Positions 50,478 to 58,867 of a stretch of 64,000 nt of DNA are shown here, piece after piece. A program made the position numbers and the translations under genes. Every line of letters starts with the position of its first letter. Within the stretch, counting starts at the first letter, position 1. The notes beneath the pieces were generated by a model, which was not told where the DNA came from, ran no database searches, and was given only the letters and a program-made list of their open reading frames with translations. This DNA comes from Variovorax sp. V213 (GTDB lineage: Bacteria; Pseudomonadota; Gammaproteobacteria; Burkholderiales; Burkholderiaceae_C), in NCBI RefSeq assembly GCF_041154455.1, contig NZ_AP028665.1, positions 248,001 through 312,000 on the forward strand. The letters run 5' to 3'.

Positions 50478-50568
50478 GAGGCGTCCTTTTTGCGGGGTGG
50501 GGCAATTCAAACACCGCGGACTGTTGCAAACCGTCCCGAAAGTGACGCGCGGGCCCGCACCCTCCTTC

Positions 50569-51591
50569 TCAATGCGCAGGCGCGTCCGGCGGCAGCAGCA
50601 CGATCTTGCCGAGCGTGCTTCCGCTGTCGAGCAGTTCGTGCACGCGGCGCGCATCCGCCAGCGCAAAGCAGGCGGCCGGCGGCGCATGCACGCGGCCTTC
50701 GGCCATGAGGGCGATGGCGGCTTCCATGAGCCCGCGCCGCTGCGGCACGTCGTCGTCCACCGAATGGATCGAGAAGGTGCGCACCGCCAGGCTCCTGCTC
50801 AGCAACTTGCGCAGCTCGCCGAACACATCGCCGGCCGGCGGGCCGTTCACGATGTTGTAGGAGACCACCATGCCGAACGGCGCCAGCGCGCGCAGGCACG
50901 CAATGAAGAGCTCGCCGCCGAGATGATCGAAGGCCAGGTCGACGCCGCGCCCGTTCGTGAGCTGCATGACCCTTTCAGCAAGGCCGGGCACGTCGCCCTC
51001 GACAATCTCGTGCGTGCCGTTGGCCAGCGCGAAGTCGCGCTTCTGCGGTGTGGAGGCGGTGCCGATCACGCGCAGCCCCCGATCGCGCGCCACTTGTGCC
51101 AGCGCCGTGGCCACGCCGCCCGCTGCGCCGGGAACCAGGATCGACTGCGCGGGCAGGTTGCCGTTGCTCGACAGCATGGCCAGCGCGAGCTGAAAGTTGC
51201 CGAGACTCACGGCGTCCTCGAAGCGGATCGCGTCGGGAAGAACGAAGGGCGCGGCCTCGGGCACGCAGATGGCCTCGGCATAGCAGCCGCCGCGCTGCGT
51301 CAGTTCCCGCGCGCTCACGAGCACTCGCTGGCCGACCCGCAGGGCCGTGACGCCGGGGCCGACCGCATCGACGACGCCGGCCATCTCGTTGCCGGGAATC
51401 GCCGGCATCGGCGGCATCCACTTGTAGGTGCCGTTGCGGATCAGCACATCGGGTCCGCCGGCGCCGATGGCCATCGCCTTGACCCGTACTTCGCCCGCCC
51501 GCGGCTGCGGCAGCGGCAGCTCCACCAGTTGCAGAACGTCGGGACCGCCGGGCGCCTGGAGCTGGATCGCCTTCATGGTGGTGTGCAACAT
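50569..51591 (-). CDS. NADPH:quinone oxidoreductase-like MDR protein
   Basis: The 340-residue product is a zinc-free medium-chain dehydrogenase: the N-terminal GroES-like fold has QAPGGPDVLQLVELPLPQPR and IPGNEMAGVVDAVGPGV, and the nucleotide motif AAGGVATALAQVARDRGLRV follows, without structural zinc cysteines. That pattern fits quinone reductase/crotonyl-type members. The ATG shares one base with the stop of the DUF1185 gene (TGATG). It probably reduces an enone or quinone in the pathway of the surrounding cluster. Exact substrate unknown. Confidence 0.87.
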   Translation of the reverse strand: MLHTTMKAIQLQAPGGPDVLQLVELPLPQPRAGEVRVKAMAIGAGGPDVLIRNGTYKWMPPMPAIPGNEMAGVVDAVGPGVTALRVGQRVLVSARELTQRGGCYAEAICVPEAAPFVLPDAIRFEDAVSLGNFQLALAMLSSNGNLPAQSILVPGAAGGVATALAQVARDRGLRVIGTASTPQKRDFALANGTHEIVEGDVPGLAERVMQLTNGRGVDLAFDHLGGELFIACLRALAPFGMVVSYNIVNGPPAGDVFGELRKLLSRSLAVRTFSIHSVDDDVPQRRGLMEAAIALMAEGRVHAPPAACFALADARRVHELLDSGSTLGKIVLLPPDAPAH

Positions 51592-52169
51592 CAGCGCTGC
51601 CCGTCGTGCACGGACACCTGTTCCTTCGCGAGCCCGCCCAGGCGGGCATGCACGCGCCCTCCCGTGCCCATGACGAGCGCGAACAGGATCTCGTTCGGCC
51701 GCGGCGCATCCTGGATGCCCACCTCCATCGCGTTGTAGTGGCTGCGCACGTACGCGGCGTGGATGTAGTGCAGCGGCACCATGAGCCGGTAGCCCGTGGC
51801 GGCCACCGCCTTGGCCGAGGGCACGATCGCCTTCGGCTCGCCGAGCACATCGCGCATGGCCCAGCCCCCGGCCTCGTGCCAGACGGCGCCGTGCTCCAGC
51901 TCTCCGTTCACGCCGACGATCGCGGCCTTGCTGTAGACCTCGACCTTGTCGCGGCCCAGCACCTCGACCAGTTCGGTGGCCAGCAGCGTGCCGAGCGAAC
52001 GCAGCTCGGCCATGAAGGGCATCAGGTCCGGCTCGTAGCGGCCTGCGTAGGGGTTGTGGATGACCGCGCACGCGGCCGCCAGCCTGAGCGGCGTCGCGGG
52101 CGGCGGACCGCCCTCGTGGTAGATGGTCTCGATGGAAAGGCTGCGCTTGCGGATGTCGATCAGGGACAT
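51591..52169 (-). CDS. DUF1185 (amino acid synthesis) family protein
   Basis: The 192-residue product has no membrane or signal segments. Segments such as YHEGGPPPATPLRLAAACAV, IHNPYAGRYEPDLMPFMAEL and HGAVWHEAGGWAMRDVLGEP are typical of the DUF1185/AA_synth family, often found with Bug proteins and catabolic genes in betaproteobacteria. The molecular function of the family is not established. It is coupled to the quinone oxidoreductase gene and starts 10 bases after the Bug gene. The shorter start at 52169 is preferred over an upstream Met. Confidence 0.82.
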   Translation of the reverse strand: MSLIDIRKRSLSIETIYHEGGPPPATPLRLAAACAVIHNPYAGRYEPDLMPFMAELRSLGTLLATELVEVLGRDKVEVYSKAAIVGVNGELEHGAVWHEAGGWAMRDVLGEPKAIVPSAKAVAATGYRLMVPLHYIHAAYVRSHYNAMEVGIQDAPRPNEILFALVMGTGGRVHARLGGLAKEQVSVHDGQR

Positions 52170-52179
52170 GGAATGGTCC

Positions 52180-53151
52180 TCATTGCTTGGGAATGCGTGC
52201 ATCGTTCACCACGGTGGTCCACCGCTTCAGCTCGGCGGCCACCATGGTGGTCATTTCTTCGGGTGTGCTGCCGCGCGCTTCGCCGCCCATCTCCTCGAGC
52301 CGCGCGCGCACAGCCGGCGCCTTCAGGGCCTTGAGCGTCTCGGCATGCAGGCGATCGACGACCGGGCGCGGCGTGCCGGCGGGCGCCATGATGCCGGCCC
52401 AGGAGCGCACGTCGTAGCCGGGCACGCCCTGCTCGGCCACGGTCGGCAGCTCGGGCATCTGGCTCCAGCGCTGCGCGCCGGTGGTCGCCAGCGCCCGGAG
52501 CTTGCCGGCCTTGATGTTGGCCAGCACGGCCGTGGGCGGCGCGATGATCATCGGCACCTCGCCGCCGAGCAGCGCCGCGACCGAAGCCGCATCGCCGCGA
52601 TAGGGAATGTGCAGCATCTCGACGTTGGCGGTCTTCACCAGCAGCTCGCCCGCCAGGTGGTGCGTGGAGCCGATGCCCGCCGATCCGTAGGACACGCCGC
52701 GCGCATCGGCGCGCGCCGCGGCGAGCATCTCGGCCAGCCCGCGGTAGGGCGAATCGGCCCGCACCACCAGCAGGAACGGAAAGTAGGTGATCGTCGACAC
52801 CATCTGGAAATCCGACACCGTCTGATAGTTGAGCTTGTTGTAGAGCGCACCGGCCACGGCATGGCCGCCCGTGGCCAGCAGCAGCGTGTATCCGTCGGGC
52901 TTGGCACGCGCCACCGTGCCCGAGGCAATGGTGCCGCCCGCGCCGGTCTGGGCCTCGACCACGAAGGGCTGGCCCAGCCCCTTGGCCATCTCGGTGCTGA
53001 CCACGCGTGCGATGGTGTCGGCGTTGCCGCCCGCCGCAAAGCCCTGGTAGATCTTGATCGGCTTGTCCGGGAAGCCCTGGGCCAGGCCGTGAAGGGGTGC
53101 CGCGCAGGCCAGGGCCAGGCCTGCGGCGACGAGCGATCGTCTGTGCCACAT
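52180..53151 (-). CDS. Bug-family (TctC) periplasmic binding protein
   Basis: The 323-residue product has a signal peptide (SLVAAGLALACAAPLHGLAQ), then GFPDKPIKIYQGFAAGGNAD, the family loop, VVEAQTGAGGTIASGTVARA, YTLLLATGGHAVAGALYNKL and PELPTVAEQGVPGYDVRSW. It is placed inside the catabolic cluster between the DUF1185 gene and the FAH hydrolase gene. It most likely binds the aromatic acid or ether that feeds the pathway, or acts as a sensor for it. No TctAB genes are adjacent. Confidence 0.9.
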   Translation of the reverse strand: MWHRRSLVAAGLALACAAPLHGLAQGFPDKPIKIYQGFAAGGNADTIARVVSTEMAKGLGQPFVVEAQTGAGGTIASGTVARAKPDGYTLLLATGGHAVAGALYNKLNYQTVSDFQMVSTITYFPFLLVVRADSPYRGLAEMLAAARADARGVSYGSAGIGSTHHLAGELLVKTANVEMLHIPYRGDAASVAALLGGEVPMIIAPPTAVLANIKAGKLRALATTGAQRWSQMPELPTVAEQGVPGYDVRSWAGIMAPAGTPRPVVDRLHAETLKALKAPAVRARLEEMGGEARGSTPEEMTTMVAAELKRWTTVVNDARIPKQ

Positions 53152-53215
53152 GGTTTGTCTCCAATGATGGTGGAATGAAGGCCGCGGCTTGTGCCGCCGC
53201 GGTCCGGTCCGGGCT

Positions 53216-54079
53216 TCAGTCCTGCTGGACGATGGGATTGCGCAGCACGCCGATGCCTTCGATCTCGACCTCGCACACGTCGCCCGGCTTCATGAAGCGC
53301 GGCGGCTTCTTGCTCCAGCCCACGCCGGCCGGCGTGCCGGTGGCAATGACGTCGCCCGGCGCGAGCGTGAAGATGGTCGACGAGTAGCTGATGAGCTTCG
53401 GAATGCTGAAGATCATGTGACCCGTGTGGCTGCTCTGCACCACTTCGCCGTTGAGGCGTGTCTCGAGCTTGAGCTCGCGGCCGGGCGCGATCTCGTCGGC
53501 CGTCACCATCCAGGGGCCGAAGCCGCCGGTGGACTCGAAGTTCTTGCCCGAGGCGATCTGCTTGGCATGGAACTGCCATTCGCGCACGCTGCCGTCGTTG
53601 TAGCAGGAGTAGCCCGCCACGTGGTCGAAAGCGTCCGCTTCCGCGATGTTGCGTCCGCCCTTGCCGATGATGACGGCGAGCTCGCCTTCCCAGTCCAATG
53701 ATTCCGACACGTGCGGCCGCACGATGGGCTGGTTGTGCGCGCACTGCGAGCGCCACACGCGCAAGAAGATCGGCGGCTGCTCCGACAGCTCGCGGTGCAT
53801 GCCGGCGGCCAGCACCTCCTGGTGATGGTCCATGTAGTTGCGCACCGCGCACACGATCTTCTCGGGGCGCGGAATCACCGGCAGGTAGGTGATGTCGGCC
53901 AGCTTGGCCGCGACCGGCAGTCCCTCGACATGCTGCGCGGCCTGCAGGTACTCGCCCGAGGCGATGTAGTCGGCCAGGCTCGCATGCTGCGGGCGCGCCT
54001 TGCCGAGATCGACCACGCCGTCGCCGACGACGGCGCCCCAGGTTTCGCGGCCTTGATGGACAAATGACAAAAGCTTCAT
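53216..54079 (-). CDS. Fumarylacetoacetate hydrolase family protein
   Basis: The 287-residue product is an FAH-fold hydrolase/decarboxylase: VCAVRNYMDHHQEV, LDWEGELAVIIGKGGRNI (metal-binding Glu and Asp), GFGPWMVTADEI and VIATGTPAGVGW. FAH-family enzymes cleave or tautomerise the beta-diketone products of aromatic ring opening. With the neighbouring VOC protein as a possible extradiol dioxygenase and the flavin monooxygenase across the divergent promoter it completes a ring-cleavage set. Exact substrate not known. Confidence 0.92.
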   Translation of the reverse strand: MKLLSFVHQGRETWGAVVGDGVVDLGKARPQHASLADYIASGEYLQAAQHVEGLPVAAKLADITYLPVIPRPEKIVCAVRNYMDHHQEVLAAGMHRELSEQPPIFLRVWRSQCAHNQPIVRPHVSESLDWEGELAVIIGKGGRNIAEADAFDHVAGYSCYNDGSVREWQFHAKQIASGKNFESTGGFGPWMVTADEIAPGRELKLETRLNGEVVQSSHTGHMIFSIPKLISYSSTIFTLAPGDVIATGTPAGVGWSKKPPRFMKPGDVCEVEIEGIGVLRNPIVQQD

Positions 54080-54128
54080 GGGAACTCCGGTTGGGATGTG
54101 CGGGAATGGAAGAAAGAAAGCGGGCGTG

Positions 54129-54677
54129 TCAGGCGGCCGGTGCACGCGACTCGAACTGCGCCTGCCACTGCGCGAGCGGCATGAAGCTCGGGTCCTTGCG
54201 GCAGGCCTCCTCGGTCTCGCGCATGAGCGTCTCGTCGTCCTTCGAGAGGTCGAGCGGATCCCCATGCGGCTGCGCGATGTAGAACGGCGTGTCGACGTAG
54301 ATCTCCACCGTGTTGCCTTCAGGGTCGAGCATGTAGACCGAGAGCGCGTTGCCGTGGTTCAGGCCGCGGATGTTGGTGGCGCCCCGGGCCTCGGCCCGCG
54401 CCGAAATGTCGCGCAGGTACTGGATGCTCGGCACCACGAAGGAGATCTGCATCACGGTGCTGAACTTCGCCTCCGGCGGCCGGCCCGACGCCAGCACCAG
54501 CTGGTGGTGCTGGTCCGGGCTGGCGCTGGTGAACACCAGCTGGTTCTTGAAGGTGCGGCCTTCGCCGCGATCGGTGATCGTGAGGTCGAAGGTCTCGGTG
54601 TAGAAGGCCACCATCCGGTCCAGGTCGGTGACGAAGATTCCGAAATGCGAAGGCGTGGGTCGGGCGACCTTGAGCAT
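54129..54677 (-). CDS. VOC-family (extradiol dioxygenase/glyoxalase-like) protein
   Basis: The 182-residue product has a vicinal-oxygen-chelate fold: PTPSHFGIFVTDLDRMVAFY (first metal His), QHHQLVLASG (second His) and LDPEGNTVEIYVDTPFY (Glu ligand). The metal triad is intact, so a Fe(II) or Mn(II) dioxygenase of the small type I kind is possible. The C-terminal 45 residues extend beyond the VOC core. Gene order (after the GntR gene, before the FAH gene) supports ring cleavage. A lyase or non-enzymatic role cannot be excluded. Confidence 0.87.
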   Translation of the reverse strand: MLKVARPTPSHFGIFVTDLDRMVAFYTETFDLTITDRGEGRTFKNQLVFTSASPDQHHQLVLASGRPPEAKFSTVMQISFVVPSIQYLRDISARAEARGATNIRGLNHGNALSVYMLDPEGNTVEIYVDTPFYIAQPHGDPLDLSKDDETLMRETEEACRKDPSFMPLAQWQAQFESRAPAA

Positions 54678-54708
54678 GCTGTCTCCAGGGTGATGGGGCT
54701 TCGCGCCC

Positions 54709-55419
54709 CTAGGTTTGCGCGGCCTCGGCGGCCTTGAGTGCGGCCAGCACGTTGCGCTGCGTGCTCAGGATGTGCTCCTCGAGCAAGGCGCAGGCCGTGT
54801 CCGTGTCGCGGCGCAAGGTGGCATCCATGATCTTGCGATGCTCGTTCGACTTGCGGCGCGCGGTCTTCCTGTGGCGGGCGGAAAACCGCCGGTAGCGCTC
54901 GGCCTGGTCGAACAGGCTCGCGCCCCACACACGCTGGCGCAACGAAGGGCACGCGGCCAGCAGCGCGAGGTGAAAGGCGCGATGCAGCTGCGACCAGTCG
55001 TTGTCGAGAATGACGGGCCCGTCGCTCAGGCGGGACTCGACCTTCTCCAGCCGGTGGTACGCGGCCAGGATGGCGGCCTCCCAGGCGTCGTCGCCATGCG
55101 CAATGGCCTCCCGCAGGGCCGGCACGTCGAGCATGACGCGCATGCGCGTGATGTCGGCCAGGTCGTCTTCGGAGATGGGCGCCACGCGAAAGCCGCGGCG
55201 CTCGTCGGCGCGCACGAGCCCTTCCTGCGCCAGCCGGCTGAGCGCCTCGCGCAGCGGGCTGCTCGAATAGCCGTAGGCGGACTGGAGTTCGTCGAGCTTG
55301 AGCTTGGCGCCGGCCTCGAAGGTGCCGGTCAGCACATCCTGCCGCAGACGGGTGAAGGCCTGCTCGACCAGCGGCGGTTCGTAGGCGGGGGAGATTTCTT
55401 GTTTATGCATGGAAATCAT
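54709..55419 (-). CDS. GntR-family (FCD) transcriptional regulator
   Basis: The product has about 236 residues. The winged helix (about residues 20-80) reads FTRLRQDVLTGTFEAGAKLK, LDELQSAYGYSSSPLREALS and GLVRADERRGFRVAP, and the FCD domain includes DNDWSQLHRAFHLALLAACP with metal-type His residues. Three in-frame ATGs lie at 55428, 55419 and 55410; the middle one has the best distance to AAGGGG. Two TTTATGCAT repeats overlap these starts, so the gene probably represses itself. The same motif recurs at 57129-57238 in the divergent promoter region of the cluster, so that promoter is a likely second target. Confidence 0.88.
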   Translation of the reverse strand: MISMHKQEISPAYEPPLVEQAFTRLRQDVLTGTFEAGAKLKLDELQSAYGYSSSPLREALSRLAQEGLVRADERRGFRVAPISEDDLADITRMRVMLDVPALREAIAHGDDAWEAAILAAYHRLEKVESRLSDGPVILDNDWSQLHRAFHLALLAACPSLRQRVWGASLFDQAERYRRFSARHRKTARRKSNEHRKIMDATLRRDTDTACALLEEHILSTQRNVLAALKAAEAAQT

Positions 55420-55428
55420 TTTATGCAT
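55402..55428. promoter_or_regulatory. Candidate GntR operators, two TTTATGCAT direct repeats
   Basis: TTTATGCAT occurs at 55402-55410 and 55420-55428, 18 bases apart, over the translation start of the GntR gene. The same sequence occurs at 57144-57152. Overlap with the start codons would let the regulator block its own expression. Confidence 0.55.
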
Positions 55429-55433
55429 TCCCC

Positions 55434-55985
55434 TTATGCCGGAGCGCCCGTTCGCCTGGCCCCCACGAGCACGAACAGCATGGTCGCGGGCTTGTCGCCG
55501 AGGTTGCGCCATGCATGCCGGTTGCCATGCTGCACCGCGACTTCGTGCTTGCGCAGCAGCACCTGCGCACCGTCGTCGAGCTCGAGCGTGATCTCGCCTT
55601 CGAGCACGATGTCGTAGTCGATGCTGTCGGTGGTGTGCATGCCGGGGTGATCGGGCTCGAAGGTCTCGGCCAGGCCCGGGACCAGGCGGCCGAACTCGGC
55701 GCCGAAGGCGGCCGCGTCGAAGTCGGCGCGCATCATCACCGCATCGGGCGGAAAGCTGACCATCATGAGCCGGGTCCCGCCGGCGGCCGGCACGAAGCCC
55801 GCCTCGCCCGTACGGTCGGCCACGCCGCCGGTGCCCACGCTGTCGGAAGCGTCGGTGGCCCACAGCAGCGCCGCGGCAAAGCCGGGCACGGTCGTGAATT
55901 CGACGCTGCGCGGTGCCGCGCCGTCCGATAGAAACTGCGCCTTGCCGTTGGCGCCCGTGCCTGCCACCACGCGTCTGATTTTCAT
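55434..55985 (-). CDS. Cupin-domain protein
   Basis: The 183-residue product has a C-terminal single cupin (about residues 105-180): TTDSIDYDIVLEGEITLELD and KHEVAVQHGNRHAWRNLGDK, with the histidines of a metal site partly present. The N-terminal half (RVVAGTGANGKAQFLSDGAA, VEFTTVPGFAAALLWATDAS) is typical of a betaproteobacterial cupin group associated with aromatic catabolism. It lies between the zinc alcohol dehydrogenase and GntR genes in the minus-strand cluster. Enzymatic or binding role unknown. Confidence 0.82.
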   Translation of the reverse strand: MKIRRVVAGTGANGKAQFLSDGAAPRSVEFTTVPGFAAALLWATDASDSVGTGGVADRTGEAGFVPAAGGTRLMMVSFPPDAVMMRADFDAAAFGAEFGRLVPGLAETFEPDHPGMHTTDSIDYDIVLEGEITLELDDGAQVLLRKHEVAVQHGNRHAWRNLGDKPATMLFVLVGARRTGAPA

Positions 55986-55993
55986 GGCATGCC

Positions 55994-57103
55994 TCAGGGG
56001 TTGATGACGAAGTTGCTGAAGCCGCCGTTGCGGCTTGCGATGCCCGAGATCGCCTCGTTGACGCGGTCCAGCGGATAGCACACGTGCTCGAACACCGAGA
56101 GGTCTAGCGTGCCCGCCTCCGCCATGTCGGCCATGTCCTGCCCTTCGCCGGCGGTGAACCAGGCCGAGCCCTCGATGCTCTGCTGCTCGTCCATCATGGT
56201 GTGCAGGTCCATGCCCACCATGCCTGCGATGGCGCCGATGTTGAAGGCGCGGCCGCCGCGCTTCAGTGCGCGCACGCCTTGCTGGAAGGTTTCATGCGGC
56301 GCGCCGGGGCCCAGCGCGTCGATGAAGGTGTCCACGCCCAACCCGTCGGTGCGCGCCTTGGCCCAGGCGTCGATCGCCTCGCCGTCGGCATTGGAAAAGA
56401 TCTCGATGCGGTCGGGGGCCAGCGCCTTGACGCGCTCCAGCAGTTCCCGGTTGCGCCCGGTGCCGAGGATGCGCGTGGCGCCCATGGCCAGGCCGAAGAG
56501 AGCGCCGCCGATGCCCAGCGTGCCGCTGATGCCGTTGATCAGCACGCTGCGGCCGGGACCGACCTTCGCCTTGCGCATCGCGGAGTACATGGTGCCCAGG
56601 TAGCCGAAGCGCGCCGCCTGGTTGAAGCTCACGTTGTCCGGCAGCTTCACCAGCGCGTACTGCGGCGCGATCATGTATTCGCACAGGCCGCCGTACGGAT
56701 AGTTCTTGTAGAGCTTGAGGGAGTTCTGCGAGAAACCGAAGTAGCCGCTGAACGCGTAGTGCGTGCAGTTGACGAGATCGCCGTTGCGGCAGGCGCGGCA
56801 GCCGCCGCAGTAAAGACTGGGGTTCACGTAGACGCGGTCGCCCGGCTTCCAGGTGTGCACGTGGGAGCCGACCGCCGTCACCTCGCCGGCCGGGTCCAGC
56901 CCGAAGACCGCGGGCAGCGGCGGCAGCGGCAGCTCCGGAAACCAGGTCGTCCAGTTGGCCAGGATGTTGCCCAGGTTGGGCACGATGCCGCAGGCGCGGA
57001 CCCGCACCTGCACGTCGTTGGCAGCGGGCTGGGGAATCGGCAGTTGCTCGACTTCCATCGGGGCGCCGACCTTGTGCAGTCGGGCGGCTTTCATCGTCGT
57101 CAT
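55994..57103 (-). CDS. Zinc-dependent alcohol dehydrogenase (MDR)
   Basis: The 369-residue product carries the structural zinc site CGGCRACRNGDLVNC with four cysteines, but the usual catalytic-zinc positions are altered near LPAVFGLDPAGEV, where the customary GHE is replaced by GLD. The cofactor motif reads INGISGTLGIGGALFGLAMG. So it may be a zinc-structural but catalytically atypical member. It is the first gene of the nine-gene minus-strand cluster, directly behind the ATGCA-motif promoter region. It likely oxidises an alcohol formed in the pathway. Confidence 0.87.
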   Translation of the reverse strand: MTTMKAARLHKVGAPMEVEQLPIPQPAANDVQVRVRACGIVPNLGNILANWTTWFPELPLPPLPAVFGLDPAGEVTAVGSHVHTWKPGDRVYVNPSLYCGGCRACRNGDLVNCTHYAFSGYFGFSQNSLKLYKNYPYGGLCEYMIAPQYALVKLPDNVSFNQAARFGYLGTMYSAMRKAKVGPGRSVLINGISGTLGIGGALFGLAMGATRILGTGRNRELLERVKALAPDRIEIFSNADGEAIDAWAKARTDGLGVDTFIDALGPGAPHETFQQGVRALKRGGRAFNIGAIAGMVGMDLHTMMDEQQSIEGSAWFTAGEGQDMADMAEAGTLDLSVFEHVCYPLDRVNEAISGIASRNGGFSNFVINP

Positions 57104-57128
57104 GGTGTCTCCTTGCTGATGGGATTAG

Positions 57129-57152
57129 ATGCACAAAGTACGTTTTATGCAT
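57129..57152. promoter_or_regulatory. Candidate GntR operator, inverted ATGCA pair
   Basis: ATGCACAAA (57129-57137) and TTTTATGCAT (57143-57152) are opposed half-sites of one dyad. It lies 26 bases upstream of the alcohol dehydrogenase ATG, in its probable promoter. Confidence 0.6.
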
Positions 57153-57210
57153 TCTTTTCGACCAGCCGGCACGGCGCCATCGGGGACAACCCTTGGTGCA
57201 CGGAAGTTTG

Positions 57211-57238
57211 TTTTATGCACAATTCTATCTTCATGCAT
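57211..57238. promoter_or_regulatory. Candidate GntR operators, two more ATGCA sites
   Basis: TTTTATGCAC (57211-57220) and ATGCAT (57233-57238) lie just upstream of the flavin monooxygenase ATG at 57251. Together with 57129-57152 this makes four half-site-like elements in about 110 bases between the divergent genes. Confidence 0.5.
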
Positions 57239-57250
57239 TCAAGAGACACC

Positions 57251-58867
57251 ATGCCCCAACACGACCTGGAACCCGTCGACGTGGCCGTCATCGGCTTCGG
57301 CCCCGTCGGCGCCACGCTCGCCGCACTGCTGGGCCGGCGCGGCCTGCGCGTCGCGGTCCTCGACAAGTCGCAGCAGATCTACCCGCTGCCGCGCGCCTTC
57401 GCGCTCGACCACGAGGCGTTGCGCGTGTTCCAGGAGATCGGCATCGCCGGCACGCTGGCGCCGAACATGACGCCCTACCGCCCGACGATCTACCAGGGGA
57501 GCGACGGCGAACCCATCCAGCACTTCGACATGGGACCGTCGCCCTATCCGCTGGCGTGGGCGCCGTCGTACACCTTCAACCAGCCGGCACTCGAGGCCTC
57601 GCTGCGCGAGGCCGTCGGCAAGCTGCCCGGCGTTTCGGTCCATCTCGGGCACGAGGTGCAGCAGCTGAGCCAGTCGCCGGACCATGCGCTGCTCGGCGTT
57701 CGCCGGCCCGACGGCACCGAGGCACAGCTGCGCGCGCGCTATGTCGTCGGCTGCGACGGCGGCGCCAGCCCCACGCGCAAGCAGATGGGCCTGAAGCTCA
57801 AGAGCCTCGACTTCGACGAGCCCTGGATCGTGGTCGACATGCACGTGGACGAGGACAAGCTCGACCGCCTGCCCGCCACCAATGTCCAGTACTGCCACCC
57901 GTCGCGGCCCTGCACGTACGTCGTGGGCCCGGGCACCCACCGGCGCTGGGAGTTCCTGCTGCTGCCCGACGAGGCCGAGCAGCGCGAGATGCCGCACGAG
58001 TCGATCTGGAAGCTGCTCGCTCTCTGGCTCACGCCCTCGGACGCACGCATCTGGCGCGCGGCAACCTACCGCTTCCACGCGGTGGTTCTCACGCAATGGC
58101 GCAAGGGGCGCGTGCTGCTGGCGGGCGACAGCGCACACCAGATGCCGCCCTTCCTGGCGCAGGGCATGTGCCAGGGCCTGCGCGATGCCGTCAACCTGGC
58201 CTGGAAGCTCCAATGGGTGCTCGAGGCGCGCGCGCCCGAGAGCCTGCTGGACAGCTACGGCGACGAGCGCGGGCCGCAGGTCGAGGAGGTGACGGCGACC
58301 GTCAAGCGCCTGGGCCAGATCATCTGCGAGCGCGACCCGGTGCGCGCCGCCGAGCGCGACCGCCGACTGCGCGAGCAGCAAGGCGGACAGGTGCGCATGC
58401 AACTGCGCCAGAGCCTGCTGCCCGGCGTGCACCACGGACTGATCGACCGCGACGAGCTTCCCGCGGGCACGCCCTTTCCACAGGCCATCGGATCGATCAA
58501 GGCGGGCGCGGCGCCGCAGATGATGGACGACCTGCTGCCGCACGGCTTCCTGCTCGTGCTGCGCCATGCGCCCGACGCGGCCGTGCTGCGGGCCCTGCGC
58601 GAACCGGCTGCCGCCCTCGGGGCGCAGGTGCTGTGCATCGACGCCGCGGCGGCAGCGCCCGGCGTGGCGACACTGGCCGAAGCCGACGGCATCCTTGCCG
58701 CGTGGTTCGAGCGCCACCAATGCGAGGCCGCGCTCGTGCGGCCGGATCACCTGGTCTACGGTGTGGCACGCAGCCTCGGCGAAGTGGAGGCCCTGATGCA
58801 GCGCGCCTGCAGGACCCTCGGTGCCCCGCAGAACCGCCCTGTCACCGCTGTCCAGGAACCGACATGA
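57251..58867 (+). CDS. FAD-dependent aromatic monooxygenase (MhpA/PheA-TfdB-like)
   Basis: The 538-residue class A flavin monooxygenase has VDVAVIGFGPVGATLAALLG (Rossmann FAD site), the second FAD motif GRVLLAGDSAHQMPPFLAQG and the DAVNLAWKL helix, plus a thioredoxin-like C-terminal domain. It resembles 3-(3-hydroxyphenyl)propionate hydroxylase and phenol hydroxylases. The ATG at 57251 was chosen; two upstream in-frame ATGs at 57215 and 57233 are part of the ATGCA repeat sites. The stop overlaps the next gene by four bases. It hydroxylates a phenolic ring, preparing it for cleavage by the VOC and FAH proteins. Confidence 0.92.
   Translation: MPQHDLEPVDVAVIGFGPVGATLAALLGRRGLRVAVLDKSQQIYPLPRAFALDHEALRVFQEIGIAGTLAPNMTPYRPTIYQGSDGEPIQHFDMGPSPYPLAWAPSYTFNQPALEASLREAVGKLPGVSVHLGHEVQQLSQSPDHALLGVRRPDGTEAQLRARYVVGCDGGASPTRKQMGLKLKSLDFDEPWIVVDMHVDEDKLDRLPATNVQYCHPSRPCTYVVGPGTHRRWEFLLLPDEAEQREMPHESIWKLLALWLTPSDARIWRAATYRFHAVVLTQWRKGRVLLAGDSAHQMPPFLAQGMCQGLRDAVNLAWKLQWVLEARAPESLLDSYGDERGPQVEEVTATVKRLGQIICERDPVRAAERDRRLREQQGGQVRMQLRQSLLPGVHHGLIDRDELPAGTPFPQAIGSIKAGAAPQMMDDLLPHGFLLVLRHAPDAAVLRALREPAAALGAQVLCIDAAAAAPGVATLAEADGILAAWFERHQCEAALVRPDHLVYGVARSLGEVEALMQRACRTLGAPQNRPVTAVQEPT

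Noticed and set aside
46927..50529. 1200-codon open frame on the minus strand
   Set aside because: It is the shadow of the GGDEF-EAL and acyl-CoA dehydrogenase genes; its translation is low-complexity Arg/His/Ala sequence with no family motif.
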